A stretch of DNA of 62,457 bases from Scatonaster sp045598705 (GCA_045598705.1 JAZLMM010000005.1:1-62457), one strand, 5' to 3'. Positions 34,907 through 44,519 are shown, counted from the stretch's first letter. Numbers and translations: made by a program. Notes: generated by a model not told the origin, from the letters alone.

Positions 34907-36088
34907 ATGTCTAACGAAATGCAACTCAAATACGGATGCAACCCGAATCAGAAGCCTTCCCGCATCTTCATGCAGGACGGTTCCGAACTTCCGATCACCG
35001 TTCTGAACGGTAAGCCAGGATATATCAACCTGCTCGATGCTTTTAACGGCTGGCAGCTGGTCAAAGAATTGAAGGAAGCTACCGGTCTTCCGGCCGCTAC
35101 ATCTTTCAAGCATGTATCTCCTGCAGGTGCTGCAGTGGGTAAGCCGCTTTCTGAGACCGAAGCAAAAATCTACTTCGTAGATGATCTCGGTGAACTCTCT
35201 CCGATCGCTTGCGCATATGCAAGAGCAAGAGGCGCAGACAGAATGTCCTCTTACGGTGATTTTACCGCACTTTCAGACACATGTGACGCCATCACCGCGA
35301 AGATGCTCGCAAGAGAAGTTTCCGATGGTATCATCGCACCGGATTACACCGAGGAAGCACTGGAGATCCTGAAGACGAAGCGTAAGGGTACTTACAATGT
35401 CATCAAGATCGATAGTTCCTACAAGCCGGCTCCAATCGAGACCAAGCAGGTATACGGCGTAACCTTTGAGCAGGGCAGAAACGAGTTCGAGATTAACCAC
35501 GCTTTGTTGGATAACATTGTTACAGACAACAAGAATATCCCGGAAGATAAGAAGATCGACTTGCTCATCTCCCTCATCACACTGAAGTACACACAGAGCA
35601 ACTCCGTTTGCTATGTAAAAGATGGCCAGGCAATCGGTATCGGTGCCGGTCAGCAGTCCCGTATCCACTGCACCAGATTGGCTGGCAGTAAGGCTGATAA
35701 CTGGTGGTTGAGACAGAGCCCACAAGTCATGGGCCTGCAGTTCGTAGACGACATCCGTCGTCCGGATCGTGACAATGCCATCGACGTATATATGTCCGAT
35801 GAGTACGAAGACGTTCTCGCAGAGGGTACATGGCAGACCATCTTTAAGGTAAAGCCAGAAGTCTTCACCCGTGAGGAGAAGAAAGCATGGCTCGCAAAGA
35901 ATGATAACGTTGCACTTGGTTCCGATGCATTCTTCCCATTCGGCGACAACATCGAGCGTGCACATAAGAGCGGCGTCAAGTACATCGCTGAACCAGGTGG
36001 ATCCATCCGTGATGATCATGTCATCATGACATGTAACAAGTACGGTATTGCTATGGCATTTACCGGCATGAGACTGTTCCACCACTAA
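34907..36088 (+). CDS. AICAR formyltransferase, stand-alone
   Basis: A 393-residue AICARFT corresponding to the C-terminal domain of PurH without the cyclohydrolase domain. It transfers a formyl group from 10-formyl-THF to AICAR. Conserved features: LKYGCNPNQKPSR, the active-site SFKHVSPAGAAVG with Lys-His, QQSRIHCTRLAGSKADNW and DAFFPFGDNIERA. AAGGAGAAG precedes the ATG. It follows the PurO-type gene and ends at a strong terminator (36114-36145). Confidence 0.93.
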   Translation: MSNEMQLKYGCNPNQKPSRIFMQDGSELPITVLNGKPGYINLLDAFNGWQLVKELKEATGLPAATSFKHVSPAGAAVGKPLSETEAKIYFVDDLGELSPIACAYARARGADRMSSYGDFTALSDTCDAITAKMLAREVSDGIIAPDYTEEALEILKTKRKGTYNVIKIDSSYKPAPIETKQVYGVTFEQGRNEFEINHALLDNIVTDNKNIPEDKKIDLLISLITLKYTQSNSVCYVKDGQAIGIGAGQQSRIHCTRLAGSKADNWWLRQSPQVMGLQFVDDIRRPDRDNAIDVYMSDEYEDVLAEGTWQTIFKVKPEVFTREEKKAWLAKNDNVALGSDAFFPFGDNIERAHKSGVKYIAEPGGSIRDDHVIMTCNKYGIAMAFTGMRLFHH

Positions 36089-36113
36089 TACTTCAATTAA
36101 GCAGATCATTAAG

Positions 36114-36147
36114 TGGGACCGCCTCGTACTGCGAGACGGTCCTTCTT
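36114..36147 (+). terminator. Terminator of the purine operon
   Basis: GGACCGcCTCG pairs with CGAGaCGGTCC across a short loop, followed by TTCTT. Confidence 0.75.
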
Positions 36148-36201
36148 AGTATCAGAAATTCGTATCAAGCGTTTGAATGAGAAATCGGGAGGCAAGGCAA
36201 G

Positions 36202-36936
36202 ATGGATATCCGTGATGAAGTCTTCTCAAGAACATATGGGATCTATGGACCGGACGTGGCGAAGCTCTTCGACGCGCATGTCGCAGTCGTCGGTCTAGGC
36301 GGTGTCGGTGGTGCACTCGCGCTGTCTCTGGCACGTGCCGGTGTTGGCCACCTAACGTTGATCGATGGAGACATCGTCGCACCTTCTAATCTCAATCGAC
36401 AGGCTATTGCTTCCCGTTCCGTGCTAGGTCAGAAGAAAGCAGACGTCTGTGCCGCGCTTGTGGCAGATATCAACCCGGAGATTGAAGTGCGCGCCATCCG
36501 TGATTTTATCAGCGCGGAGAACATGACTGATCTTCTCGAAGGCATCGATTACGTAGCAGATGCCATTGATGATGTGCGCGCAAAACTAGATCTGATAGAG
36601 TACTGCACGAAACATAAGATATCCATCATCAGCTCCATGGGGGCCGGAAACAAGCGTAATCCTTGTGGATTCCGTATCTCAGATATCTCTCGCACCCAGA
36701 TGGATCCCCTTGCCCGTGTGATTCGACAAGGGCTCAGAAAGCGTGGCATCTCGCATCTTAAAGTCGTGTATTCAGAGGAGGCACCCGGACATCCTTATGT
36801 GGCACCCGAACCGCCACAGACTACCGCAGAGGCTTCTGAATACATGAAGCGCAATCCACCGGCCAGCTCCCCCTTTGTTCCTTCTGCTGTTGGACTGCTC
36901 ATGGGCAGTGCCATCGTAGAAGATTTCACACACTAA
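36202..36936 (+). CDS. tcdA: tRNA threonylcarbamoyladenosine dehydratase
   Basis: A 244-residue HesA/MoeB/ThiF-family protein that cyclises t6A37 of tRNA in an ATP-dependent reaction. VVGLGGVGGALALSLARAG near residues 29-47 is the nucleotide loop, DGDIVAPSNLNRQAIA (about 54-69) the adenylation motif, and GAGNKRNPCGF follows the substrate region. Length matches TcdA/CsdL. GGGAGG lies nine bases before the ATG. A bidirectional terminator begins at its stop codon. Confidence 0.9.
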   Translation: MDIRDEVFSRTYGIYGPDVAKLFDAHVAVVGLGGVGGALALSLARAGVGHLTLIDGDIVAPSNLNRQAIASRSVLGQKKADVCAALVADINPEIEVRAIRDFISAENMTDLLEGIDYVADAIDDVRAKLDLIEYCTKHKISIISSMGAGNKRNPCGFRISDISRTQMDPLARVIRQGLRKRGISHLKVVYSEEAPGHPYVAPEPPQTTAEASEYMKRNPPASSPFVPSAVGLLMGSAIVEDFTH

Positions 36937-36983
36937 AAAAGGACGTCTCGCGTGATTCAATCACTTCGGAGACGTCCTTCTTT
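36935..36983. terminator. Bidirectional terminator between tcdA and the CapD-like gene
   Basis: GGACGTCTC (36941-36949) and GAGACGTCC (36969-36977) form a 9-bp stem with an inner GTGATT/AATCAC stem. A6 precedes and TTCTTT follows, so it can stop transcription from both sides. Confidence 0.85.
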
Positions 36984-37005
36984 ATGTTGGTGCTTATGAG
37001 TAAAA

Positions 37006-38910
37006 TCACATGGTTCCTGGCTTATATGTCGGAACGATCTCCTGTACATACATCTTGATGTTCTCATCATCGATCTTGCTCTCGTTATCTAGGAACTCGA
37101 CCTTATCGATGAACCAGTCATCATCCATGGCGATCGGCTGACCGATAAAAATCAGCTTATTGGCTGTGGTCTGCATACCTTCTTCATCCATGAGCTTCTC
37201 TTCGTAGAGCTTCTCACCCGGACGGAGACCCGTATACTCAATCTTAATATCCACATCCGGTGTAAATCCAGAAAGCTTGATGAGGTTTCTGGCCATATCA
37301 TCGATCTTCACCGGGTCACCCATATCTAATACGAAGATCTCACCGCCACGAGCATACTGAGATGCCTGAAGCACCAATGAAACAGCCTCCGGAATTGTCA
37401 TGAAGTATCGGATGATATCTTTGTGTGTAACAGTTAACGGCCCGCCTTCTGCAATCTGCTGTTGGAACAATGGCACTACGGAACCATTGGAGCCTAGAAC
37501 GTTACCGAAACGAACGGCAACGAAGTTGGTCGTCGAGATCTTACGGTTCATCATCTGAATGACCATCTCACAGATACGCTTGGATGCACCCATGAGGTTT
37601 GTCGGGTTAACAGCCTTGTCCGTAGAGATCAGAACGAATGTCTTGACGCCTGCCATCGCAGCGGCCTGTGCAGTCTTATATGTACCCATAACGTTGTTCT
37701 TGATTGCCTCGTTCGGGCTATCCTCCATAAGCGGTACATGCTTATGTGCTGCCGCATGGAACACGATATCTGGCTGATATTTCATCATGACACTGATGAT
37801 ACGGTGGGAATTGCGAACCGAACCAATCAAAGTAACCAGATTCAGTTTGCCCTGATACTTACGAATCAATTCCTGCTGAATCGCATAGGCATTATTCTCG
37901 TATACGTCGAAAATGATCAACTGCTTTGGCTGATGAGCGGCAATCTGACGGCACAACTCCGAACCAATCGATCCGCCACCACCGGTAACAAGGATTGTCT
38001 TACCTTTCAGCATCTGGAATACTTCTTCGTTATCAATCGTGATTGGATCTCTACCGAGAAGGTCAGTCAACTCAACATCCTTCAGTCTGCTCGTGCTGAC
38101 TTCACCATTTGCTAACTGATACACACCTGGAAGTACACGAACCTTCGCACCAGTCTCTTTACAGATATCCAGAATTGCCTTACGGTCTTTCGGTGATGCA
38201 GTCGGCATAGCAAGAATAATCGAGTTAACGTTATACTCTGCAGCCTTCTCAACAATTTCATTTCTGGTACCAACGATTGGCACACCATACAACTCACGGC
38301 CAATCTTACTCGTGTTGTCATCGATAATGCAGACCGGCTTCTGATTCAGATGCTTGTCGTTGTTGATCTCACGAATCAGGACACTTCCGGAAGAACCACC
38401 ACCAATAATCATGACATTCTCAACTTCACCGCTCTTGTACTCTGAATACTTCGTGTATCGGGTAGAAATGAAGTGAATCAATCTGTACGCAAAACGTATG
38501 AACACGTGTCCGACGAAAGCCACACAAATACCAAAGAAATAGAAAGATCTCGGAAGGTCAATCTTCATGACCTGGCGGAGTATGAGATAACAGATGACCA
38601 ACACCCCATAGGCCTTAATCATGGTCAGTGCATCATCGATACTGACATATGACCAAATAATGTGGTACAGCTTGAACGCGAAGAAAACAGCTACTGTCAC
38701 GAGACACCATACCGGCATGATTGTGAGATATGTATTAAAATAGTTCTTCGGAATTCGACCGAACTGACAATCAAATCGCAACCATAGTGCGACAAAGTAA
38801 GATGCCATGACAACAAGTACATCAGCCAACACAACTACAAGCGTTCGTGCCACACGCTGAAAGTCGAACTTCTTACCGCTCTTCTTACTTGCAGATTTTT
38901 CTTTATCCAT
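37006..38910 (-). CDS. Membrane-bound nucleotide-sugar 4,6-dehydratase (CapD/PglF/WbpM-like)
   Basis: A 634-residue protein with four N-terminal transmembrane helices (about residues 20-145), a Rossmann domain (about 165-280) and a C-terminal extended SDR (about 305-620): VTGGGGSIGSELCRQ, then STDKAVNPTNLMGASKR, where the usual Tyr of the YxxxK motif is replaced as in CapD/PglF. It converts UDP-GlcNAc to the 4-keto-6-deoxy sugar. The DegT aminotransferase and PglD-like acetyltransferase that would use the product are ten kilobases away. GAGG precedes the ATG. Confidence 0.9.
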   Translation of the reverse strand: MDKEKSASKKSGKKFDFQRVARTLVVVLADVLVVMASYFVALWLRFDCQFGRIPKNYFNTYLTIMPVWCLVTVAVFFAFKLYHIIWSYVSIDDALTMIKAYGVLVICYLILRQVMKIDLPRSFYFFGICVAFVGHVFIRFAYRLIHFISTRYTKYSEYKSGEVENVMIIGGGSSGSVLIREINNDKHLNQKPVCIIDDNTSKIGRELYGVPIVGTRNEIVEKAAEYNVNSIILAMPTASPKDRKAILDICKETGAKVRVLPGVYQLANGEVSTSRLKDVELTDLLGRDPITIDNEEVFQMLKGKTILVTGGGGSIGSELCRQIAAHQPKQLIIFDVYENNAYAIQQELIRKYQGKLNLVTLIGSVRNSHRIISVMMKYQPDIVFHAAAHKHVPLMEDSPNEAIKNNVMGTYKTAQAAAMAGVKTFVLISTDKAVNPTNLMGASKRICEMVIQMMNRKISTTNFVAVRFGNVLGSNGSVVPLFQQQIAEGGPLTVTHKDIIRYFMTIPEAVSLVLQASQYARGGEIFVLDMGDPVKIDDMARNLIKLSGFTPDVDIKIEYTGLRPGEKLYEEKLMDEEGMQTTANKLIFIGQPIAMDDDWFIDKVEFLDNESKIDDENIKMYVQEIVPTYKPGTM

Positions 38911-38994
38911 AACAACCTCGCTAAGTTGATACTTTCACTAGACCTACTACTACATACTATATACAATAATAACACGAAAAAAGGTGCCTACGAG

Positions 38995-39023
38995 ATATTA
39001 ATATACAATAATTGTCGTGTCAA
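38995..39023 (-). promoter_or_regulatory. Promoter of the CapD-like gene
   Basis: On the minus strand TTGACA (39018-39023), 17 bases, TAATAT (38995-39000). The leader would be about 78 bases. Confidence 0.8.
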
Positions 39024-39187
39024 CTCGGTTTGGCCTTTGCAGATTCCCTACTTTTCAGCATATTTCCGCCTTTGATTCATGCGGTTTGACAGGTATGCAA
39101 CAATCAACAAAGAAGTTTCGTCTATTCTACGTGCTAAGATTACTCCGTGACAAGAAAGACTCACGAAGATATAAGGGAGAAGAAATC

Positions 39188-40507
39188 ATGAAAAGATTTA
39201 GAAAACTCGCAGCAACTCTACTGAGTACTTCTGTACTCCTATCTATGGCAGCAGGTTGCTCGAAGCATGACGAAACAAGCCATCGCACAGAGAATACAGA
39301 AAGTATCACCAACGAGACGCATCTCACAGTAACGGAAAGAAATAACGGTAAGACACCAATCTTTGAACTGGCCGCGCAGAATCCAGAGCAGACGATGTCT
39401 CAGGAAGAGCTGAACCGAGCTTACTCCAACTTCATCTTCGAACTGATGAAGCTTTGCTCTGATTCCGCAGATGGAAAGAATGTATTAATCTCCGCTGATT
39501 CCGTTCTCCTCGCCTTAGAGATGACCGCAGCAGGGGCTGATGGCAATACGCTAGACCAGATGCTCCAAACACTGGTGCCAAACGCCGACCATGCAAGTGC
39601 TTTTCGATTCGCTGTAAATCGCATGAAATCACTGCAGAACGATTCCTTGCAGATTGCCAATTCGATATGGATCAACGAGGTGTACAGCTCGTCCGTTTAC
39701 GAAGATTACCTGAACTATGTCGAGCGCCACTTCGATGCTTCTGTTAGTGCCATTCCTTTCGATAATCAGGCAGTCAGTACGATCAACAGTTGGGTATCAG
39801 ATAAGACGAAAGATAGAATTCCACAGCTCCTAAACCAATTAGATAGCGATAGTCTCATGGTTCTAATCAATGCGATGGCCTTCGATGGTAAGTGGCAACA
39901 GACCTATGAGGATTCCAAAGTCCGTGAGCATGATTTTAGAAGTGGGAATGGTGAAACAACTACCACCGATTTCCTCTTCTCCACCGAATCAATGTACCTC
40001 TATAACGCGGATGCTACCGGCTTCATCAAGGAGTATGACGATGGAAAATACGGTTTCATGACCATCCTTCCGAATGATGAGAACATAGATATTAACACTT
40101 TCGCAGCCAACATGTCTTCTGATGACTATTGGGAATTCTGGGATAGCATGGAAACAGACTGTGACGTATATACCCTCATGCCTGAATTCGAATCTGAGTA
40201 CGATATTCAACTCAACGAGGTACTCAAGGCTATGGGCATGGAGGATGCATTTAGCGAGGCAAATGCCGACTTCTCCAATATGTGTCAGAATCCGGTATAT
40301 ATCTCCAAGGTCATCCATAAGACATACATCAATGTGAACCGCGAAGGTACCGAAGCAGCCGCCGCAACGGCAGTTGTTATGGAGAAAAACGCAATAGCCG
40401 CACCAAAGATTTCATATAACGTATACTGTGATCGCCCGTTCGCTTACGCCATCGTGGATATGGACACCGGCCTTCCGGTATTCCTCGGAACTGTAGAAAC
40501 TGTCTAA
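39188..40507 (+). CDS. Lipoprotein serpin
   Basis: A 439-residue serine protease inhibitor with a lipoprotein signal (lipobox AAGC, about residue 23), a short Thr/Glu-rich linker and a complete serpin fold: LISADSVLLALEMTAAGADG, INSWVSDKTKDRI, LVLINAMAFDGKW-like segment, and the C-terminal DRPFAYAIVD...PVFLGTV. The hinge EGTEAAAATA is of the inhibitory class. The reactive loop looks about five residues longer than in alpha-1-antitrypsin, so the P1 residue is uncertain (an Asn by simple counting). Gut Clostridia serpins inhibit host or competitor proteases. AGGGAG lies upstream of this start. Confidence 0.9.
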   Translation: MKRFRKLAATLLSTSVLLSMAAGCSKHDETSHRTENTESITNETHLTVTERNNGKTPIFELAAQNPEQTMSQEELNRAYSNFIFELMKLCSDSADGKNVLISADSVLLALEMTAAGADGNTLDQMLQTLVPNADHASAFRFAVNRMKSLQNDSLQIANSIWINEVYSSSVYEDYLNYVERHFDASVSAIPFDNQAVSTINSWVSDKTKDRIPQLLNQLDSDSLMVLINAMAFDGKWQQTYEDSKVREHDFRSGNGETTTTDFLFSTESMYLYNADATGFIKEYDDGKYGFMTILPNDENIDINTFAANMSSDDYWEFWDSMETDCDVYTLMPEFESEYDIQLNEVLKAMGMEDAFSEANADFSNMCQNPVYISKVIHKTYINVNREGTEAAAATAVVMEKNAIAAPKISYNVYCDRPFAYAIVDMDTGLPVFLGTVETV

Positions 40508-40533
40508 ATTTCCATATACCCTCTATCACTGAA

Positions 40534-40578
40534 GGAGGCTGTCTCTCGTGTATGAATCACGAAGAGGCAGCCTTCTTC
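40534..40578 (+). terminator. Terminator between the serpin and GH115 genes
   Basis: GGCTG...CGTG (40537-40550) pairs with CACGAAGAGGCAGCC (40558-40572), followed by TTCTTC. Member of the dispersed GTCTC-type hairpin family of this window. Confidence 0.7.
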
Positions 40579-40592
40579 TATGTTTCGGATTA

Positions 40593-43523
40593 TTACTCTT
40601 CCCAATAAGTGGGTGTCGGTCCGAGATACGACGCCATCGGCGGTTGATTCTCTCGGTAAAGCACCAGCTTAGTAAGAACAAAGTTCGGATCGATCGCCGC
40701 GATATCAATTGTGTTCAGACCCGTCTTCAGATCCAGCGTAACCTCTGTCTCGCGAAGATTGCGTAGTACGCCGTCGCTCCAGATGTCGTTCCCATCACCT
40801 ACTGCAAATCCTTCTCGGATCATGTTGATGCGTCTCATCTTTCCACCATTGGCTGATACGCCACACAAGATCTGTGCATCATGGGAATATGGATTACTGG
40901 GGTTGGTCAGAAGACGAAGTACATATTTACCATCCTCCGGGATCTGCACCTGATACGTCAGCTTCGGGCCTTCGCCGGTCTTACGGAAGATTACATCTTG
41001 TGGATAGGCTTTCATGGCAGTCATGCCACGGTTATAATCCGGAATCGCTTCGAAAATGCCCTTGGCACCAGCCTCTTTCGCACTGTAGTTCGGTGCGAGA
41101 ATCGAGATGCAATCCGCATCTTCACCACACCAGAAGAATACTTTGACGTCTCCTTCGCGCTTTGGTTCTTCCACCGGTACACGAATTTCCGCGAAACCTT
41201 CGCCGAAACGGACGATGATCTTCGCCTCGATCTTATCGGACAGCGCTGTTTTTGCCAGCTTCTCACGATCGATCGTCACCTTGAGACGCTTACGTGTGAA
41301 CGGTGCCACTACGCCATCAGAAGGCTGCACATTAAGCCAATTCGCATCGCATTCTATGGCAAAAGCAACCTTCTTTGCGCAGGCGGTGCTCATTTCAATC
41401 TCACCATACTTGCGAGACGGGTCGATAAATGCCGGCAACGTCAGGGGGCGACGTGTCCAGAAGAAGCCTTCAGTATATTGATCGGTGCCTGGGATTGACA
41501 CAATGATTCTCGGTTTATTACCCGGGGCAAAAGTATGTACCACTGGATACTGGCATCCTTCTTCACACCAGTTACGGAAACCGATGTGTTCGGAAAGGCC
41601 CATGCCATACCACATGCCACTGTGGATGGTGTGCAATTCTTCGACCAATGCACGGTCTTTCTCTAGACACGTTGCAATCTCTTCTGCCAAGGTTCTGGCA
41701 TAGGTGCTGCCCATCTTCGCATAAGCATGATTCTGTGTCGTCAGAAGCCACATCTTCTGCACATTCAGATTCGCCATCAAAGGCAGGTAGATCATCTCAT
41801 AGAAACGATAAGCAACATTTCCTGTAAGCTTCTCATATAGTTTCGCCGTATCACGCTCCAGCACAGCAATCTGTGCTAGCAACGCATCGGTCTCTTCGTA
41901 TGCAAACGGCGCATAGACATCGTCGTTCATGGCTTCTGTTCTTCTTGCAGATGTAATACGGGTATATCCAAGAAGCAACTCGGTCGCCTTCTTCTTCTGT
42001 GCGGCACTCAGTGTTGCACCGAAATACTTCTCTACGAACAACTTCGTATACTCATGTGCACTATTCTTGTTGCTGGTGCCCCACTTGTCGAAGTCGTAGG
42101 CCAGATCCAGGAAATAGGCCAGCGGATATTCATTACTGAAAATATCTCCGACATTCACAATCCATAAATCTCGGATACCAAAGTCATAAGCCGTCGTCAT
42201 CTGCTCCCACACCTTTGGAAGATGGGATGTATTGAACCACTCGAAGGAGATTGGGAAACCATGGTAGTCGAAGTGATAATACATGCCGTAACCTCCCTTG
42301 TGATCTCTCATCTCCGGCGTCGGCACAGTACGAAGATTACCATAGTTATCGTCACAGAGCATCAAGGTTACACCCTCAAGTTCCGGATCACCCATAAGTC
42401 CCGGCGTCTTCTCATCACCGTAGAAATATGGTTCCACTTCCTTGTAGAGTGCCAACATTCTCGGCACTTCATCCAAGTTCTTATTGACATGCTTACGAAT
42501 CAGCTTATTCTGCGTCTTCAGTACGTTGCGCAACAGATTAATGTTGTCGGCCAGTGTCGCTTCTTTGCCCATGATGGCCGTATCCGCTTCTCCACGCATA
42601 CCGACTGTGATCACATTCTCGAACTTGCCGCTTCGCTTCAGTCCATCTTCCCAGAATCGGGTGATACCTTTCTCGTTACTTAGGAAATTCCACGCATCAC
42701 CATAGATGGATCCAGGTCCACGCAGATACTTATACTCTTCACCTTGGCGCAGGCAGGGCTCGTGATGGGACATTCCCATTACCACACCCAGTTCATCTGC
42801 CAACTCTGCACTTGCCAATTCCGGTCCATCGTTCGGGAAGATTGCTGACCACATGGCCGGCCACATATAGTTACCCTTCAGGCGAAGCAATAACTCGAAT
42901 ACATGCTCATAGCACTTCGCATTGAAACCACCGAAACGCTTATTGCACCAGTTGCCGAATGCCGGCCACTCATCGTTGATGAAGAATCCACGGAAGCGAA
43001 CCGACGGTTCTCTAGACGTATATGCATAATCCTGTGGAAAAACGACCGAGGTCTTCTTCTGTGGCTTCACATCCAGCCAGTCAATAAATGGAGATACCCC
43101 AAGATATTCCGATACGGCAAAAATCCCGTACACCGTGCCGCGTTTATCCGATCCAGCTATCACCAATGCTGTCGTTTCTTGGGGAAGGATCACACCGGCC
43201 GGAATAGATTGAATCACTTGGTGACGATAGACTTCACGCTTGCCGATGATATCGTTTAGATTTAGAAGTTTCGCCTGCTCCAGCTTCGTAAGCGTATTGC
43301 TACCAGATCCAATCGTACCGATCAGGATTGGAAACTCAATCTTGGAAGCCTGCGACTTCGATAGTTTCTCGATAGAAATAACCTTCGGTTCCGTGCCGAA
43401 CACAGCCCCCATATCGGATGCCAATTTCGATGCGATTTTCTTCACACCGGAAAGTGCTGCCTCGTCATATAAGATAGCGATTTTTCCGTCTTTGATAGCT
43501 CTGGATGATAGTGTCAGATTCAT
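40593..43523 (-). CDS. GH115 xylan alpha-1,2-glucuronidase
   Basis: A 976-residue glycoside hydrolase of family 115. The N-terminal domain (about 1-160) with LPQETTALVIAGSDKRGTVYGI is followed by the catalytic barrel with FRGFFINDEWPAFGNW, LKGNYMWPAMW (near residue 218) and MGMSHHEPC, then C-terminal beta domains. GH115 enzymes release (4-O-methyl)glucuronic acid from xylan. No signal peptide is seen, so it probably acts inside the cell on imported oligosaccharides. The upstream operator nearly matches that of the GntR-family gene, tying it to uxuAB. GGGAGG precedes the ATG. Confidence 0.93.
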   Translation of the reverse strand: MNLTLSSRAIKDGKIAILYDEAALSGVKKIASKLASDMGAVFGTEPKVISIEKLSKSQASKIEFPILIGTIGSGSNTLTKLEQAKLLNLNDIIGKREVYRHQVIQSIPAGVILPQETTALVIAGSDKRGTVYGIFAVSEYLGVSPFIDWLDVKPQKKTSVVFPQDYAYTSREPSVRFRGFFINDEWPAFGNWCNKRFGGFNAKCYEHVFELLLRLKGNYMWPAMWSAIFPNDGPELASAELADELGVVMGMSHHEPCLRQGEEYKYLRGPGSIYGDAWNFLSNEKGITRFWEDGLKRSGKFENVITVGMRGEADTAIMGKEATLADNINLLRNVLKTQNKLIRKHVNKNLDEVPRMLALYKEVEPYFYGDEKTPGLMGDPELEGVTLMLCDDNYGNLRTVPTPEMRDHKGGYGMYYHFDYHGFPISFEWFNTSHLPKVWEQMTTAYDFGIRDLWIVNVGDIFSNEYPLAYFLDLAYDFDKWGTSNKNSAHEYTKLFVEKYFGATLSAAQKKKATELLLGYTRITSARRTEAMNDDVYAPFAYEETDALLAQIAVLERDTAKLYEKLTGNVAYRFYEMIYLPLMANLNVQKMWLLTTQNHAYAKMGSTYARTLAEEIATCLEKDRALVEELHTIHSGMWYGMGLSEHIGFRNWCEEGCQYPVVHTFAPGNKPRIIVSIPGTDQYTEGFFWTRRPLTLPAFIDPSRKYGEIEMSTACAKKVAFAIECDANWLNVQPSDGVVAPFTRKRLKVTIDREKLAKTALSDKIEAKIIVRFGEGFAEIRVPVEEPKREGDVKVFFWCGEDADCISILAPNYSAKEAGAKGIFEAIPDYNRGMTAMKAYPQDVIFRKTGEGPKLTYQVQIPEDGKYVLRLLTNPSNPYSHDAQILCGVSANGGKMRRINMIREGFAVGDGNDIWSDGVLRNLRETEVTLDLKTGLNTIDIAAIDPNFVLTKLVLYRENQPPMASYLGPTPTYWEE

Positions 43524-43579
43524 AGTGAACCTCCCTCGTCGCGGTCCATCTAAAAAGACACACGACTATCGATTACTTG

Positions 43580-43599
43580 ACTTCCATACAAGTATACCA
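43580..43599. promoter_or_regulatory. Operator and extended -10 promoter of the GH115 gene
   Basis: On the minus strand ACTTGTATGGAAGT (43580-43593) differs at one base from the site before the GntR gene (6045-6058). Its first three bases overlap a TATACT -10 box (43591-43596) preceded by TGG, an extended -10. Binding would block the promoter. Confidence 0.65.
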
Positions 43600-43654
43600 C
43601 ATGTGTTTTCGTGTGTATAGATTATCGATTACATCTTCTATTTTACATGAAAAA

Positions 43655-43684
43655 GAAGGCTGTCTCACTTTCGAGACAACCTTC
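43655..43684 (-). terminator. Terminator of the acidic lipoprotein gene
   Basis: GAAGGcTGTCTC (43655-43666) pairs with GAGACAaCCTTC (43673-43684). On the minus strand TTTTTC follows. Confidence 0.8.
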
Positions 43685-43715
43685 TCTTCAATCATATCAA
43701 GCAAATTCGAGTGAA

Positions 43716-44519
43716 TTAAGCGAATGTAGCAGAATCCAATGTGTCTTGGAAAACACCCAGGATCTCATCCTTGTTCGCATCGTCTTCCTTGCAGACAAAG
43801 CAGCTTGCGCAGTATGCTGTACCAGTCTGTGGTACGATGTAGTAGCGGCAACTCATTGTAACATCAATGCCACTCATTGCGCCCTCGCCCAAGACATCAA
43901 CATAATAAACCGGGCCATCTGTATTGGAAGAAGTGGAGATCAGCACACCATTATCCAACTGAGCTATAAGCTCTTCACCCGCCATATCAGCGAATTCAGC
44001 AAAAGTCTTCTCATCCATTGGCATACCCAATTCCTGAGTATAGAACATCATGAATGACCTGTTTAATGTGTCTGGATAGAAGAAATACTGGTACATACCA
44101 ACCGTAGAGGTTATCCACTCTTCTGGAACATTGAACTGCATGTTACCGCAACTGTATGTGATCATGCCGTCCACAGGAACCATTGAAACGTCATCTGAAG
44201 TATCATCTGTGAAAGCTTCAGTTGTCTCTTCGGTTGTCTCCTCAGTAGTAGACTCTGTTGTCTCCTCAGTAGTAGACTCTGTTGGCTCTTCTGTCTCCTC
44301 AGTATCTTCTGTATCTTCAGTATCTTCTGTCTCTTCTGTCTTCTTAGTCTTCTTCGTCTTCTTCGTTTCTTCTTCGTCGTCGTCTTCAATCTCTTCGATT
44401 TCTTCGTCGTCTTTGCTCTTCTTGCTCTTCTTCTTTGTTTCTTCCTTGCTACAAGCAGATGCTAAGATACCAGCTACGAGCAACAGTGACATTACACTTA
44501 ATAATTTTGACTTCTTCAT
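43716..44519 (-). CDS. Lipoprotein with acidic, Thr-rich repeat stalk
   Basis: A 267-residue lipoprotein. The signal MKKSKLLSVMSLLLVAGILA ends with a SAC lipobox cysteine. Residues about 25-105 are low complexity: KKSK/DDEEIEE, then TEDTEDTEE and STTEETTE repeats. The C-terminal domain (about 120-267) is folded, with GNMQFNVPEEWI resembling small lipoproteins of Clostridia that bind unknown ligands. An extended -10 (TGG plus TATAAT, 44572-44577) serves as promoter and AGGAGAG as ribosome site. It is not obviously linked to its neighbours. Confidence 0.75.
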   Translation of the reverse strand: MKKSKLLSVMSLLLVAGILASACSKEETKKKSKKSKDDEEIEEIEDDDEEETKKTKKTKKTEETEDTEDTEDTEETEEPTESTTEETTESTTEETTEETTEAFTDDTSDDVSMVPVDGMITYSCGNMQFNVPEEWITSTVGMYQYFFYPDTLNRSFMMFYTQELGMPMDEKTFAEFADMAGEELIAQLDNGVLISTSSNTDGPVYYVDVLGEGAMSGIDVTMSCRYYIVPQTGTAYCASCFVCKEDDANKDEILGVFQDTLDSATFA

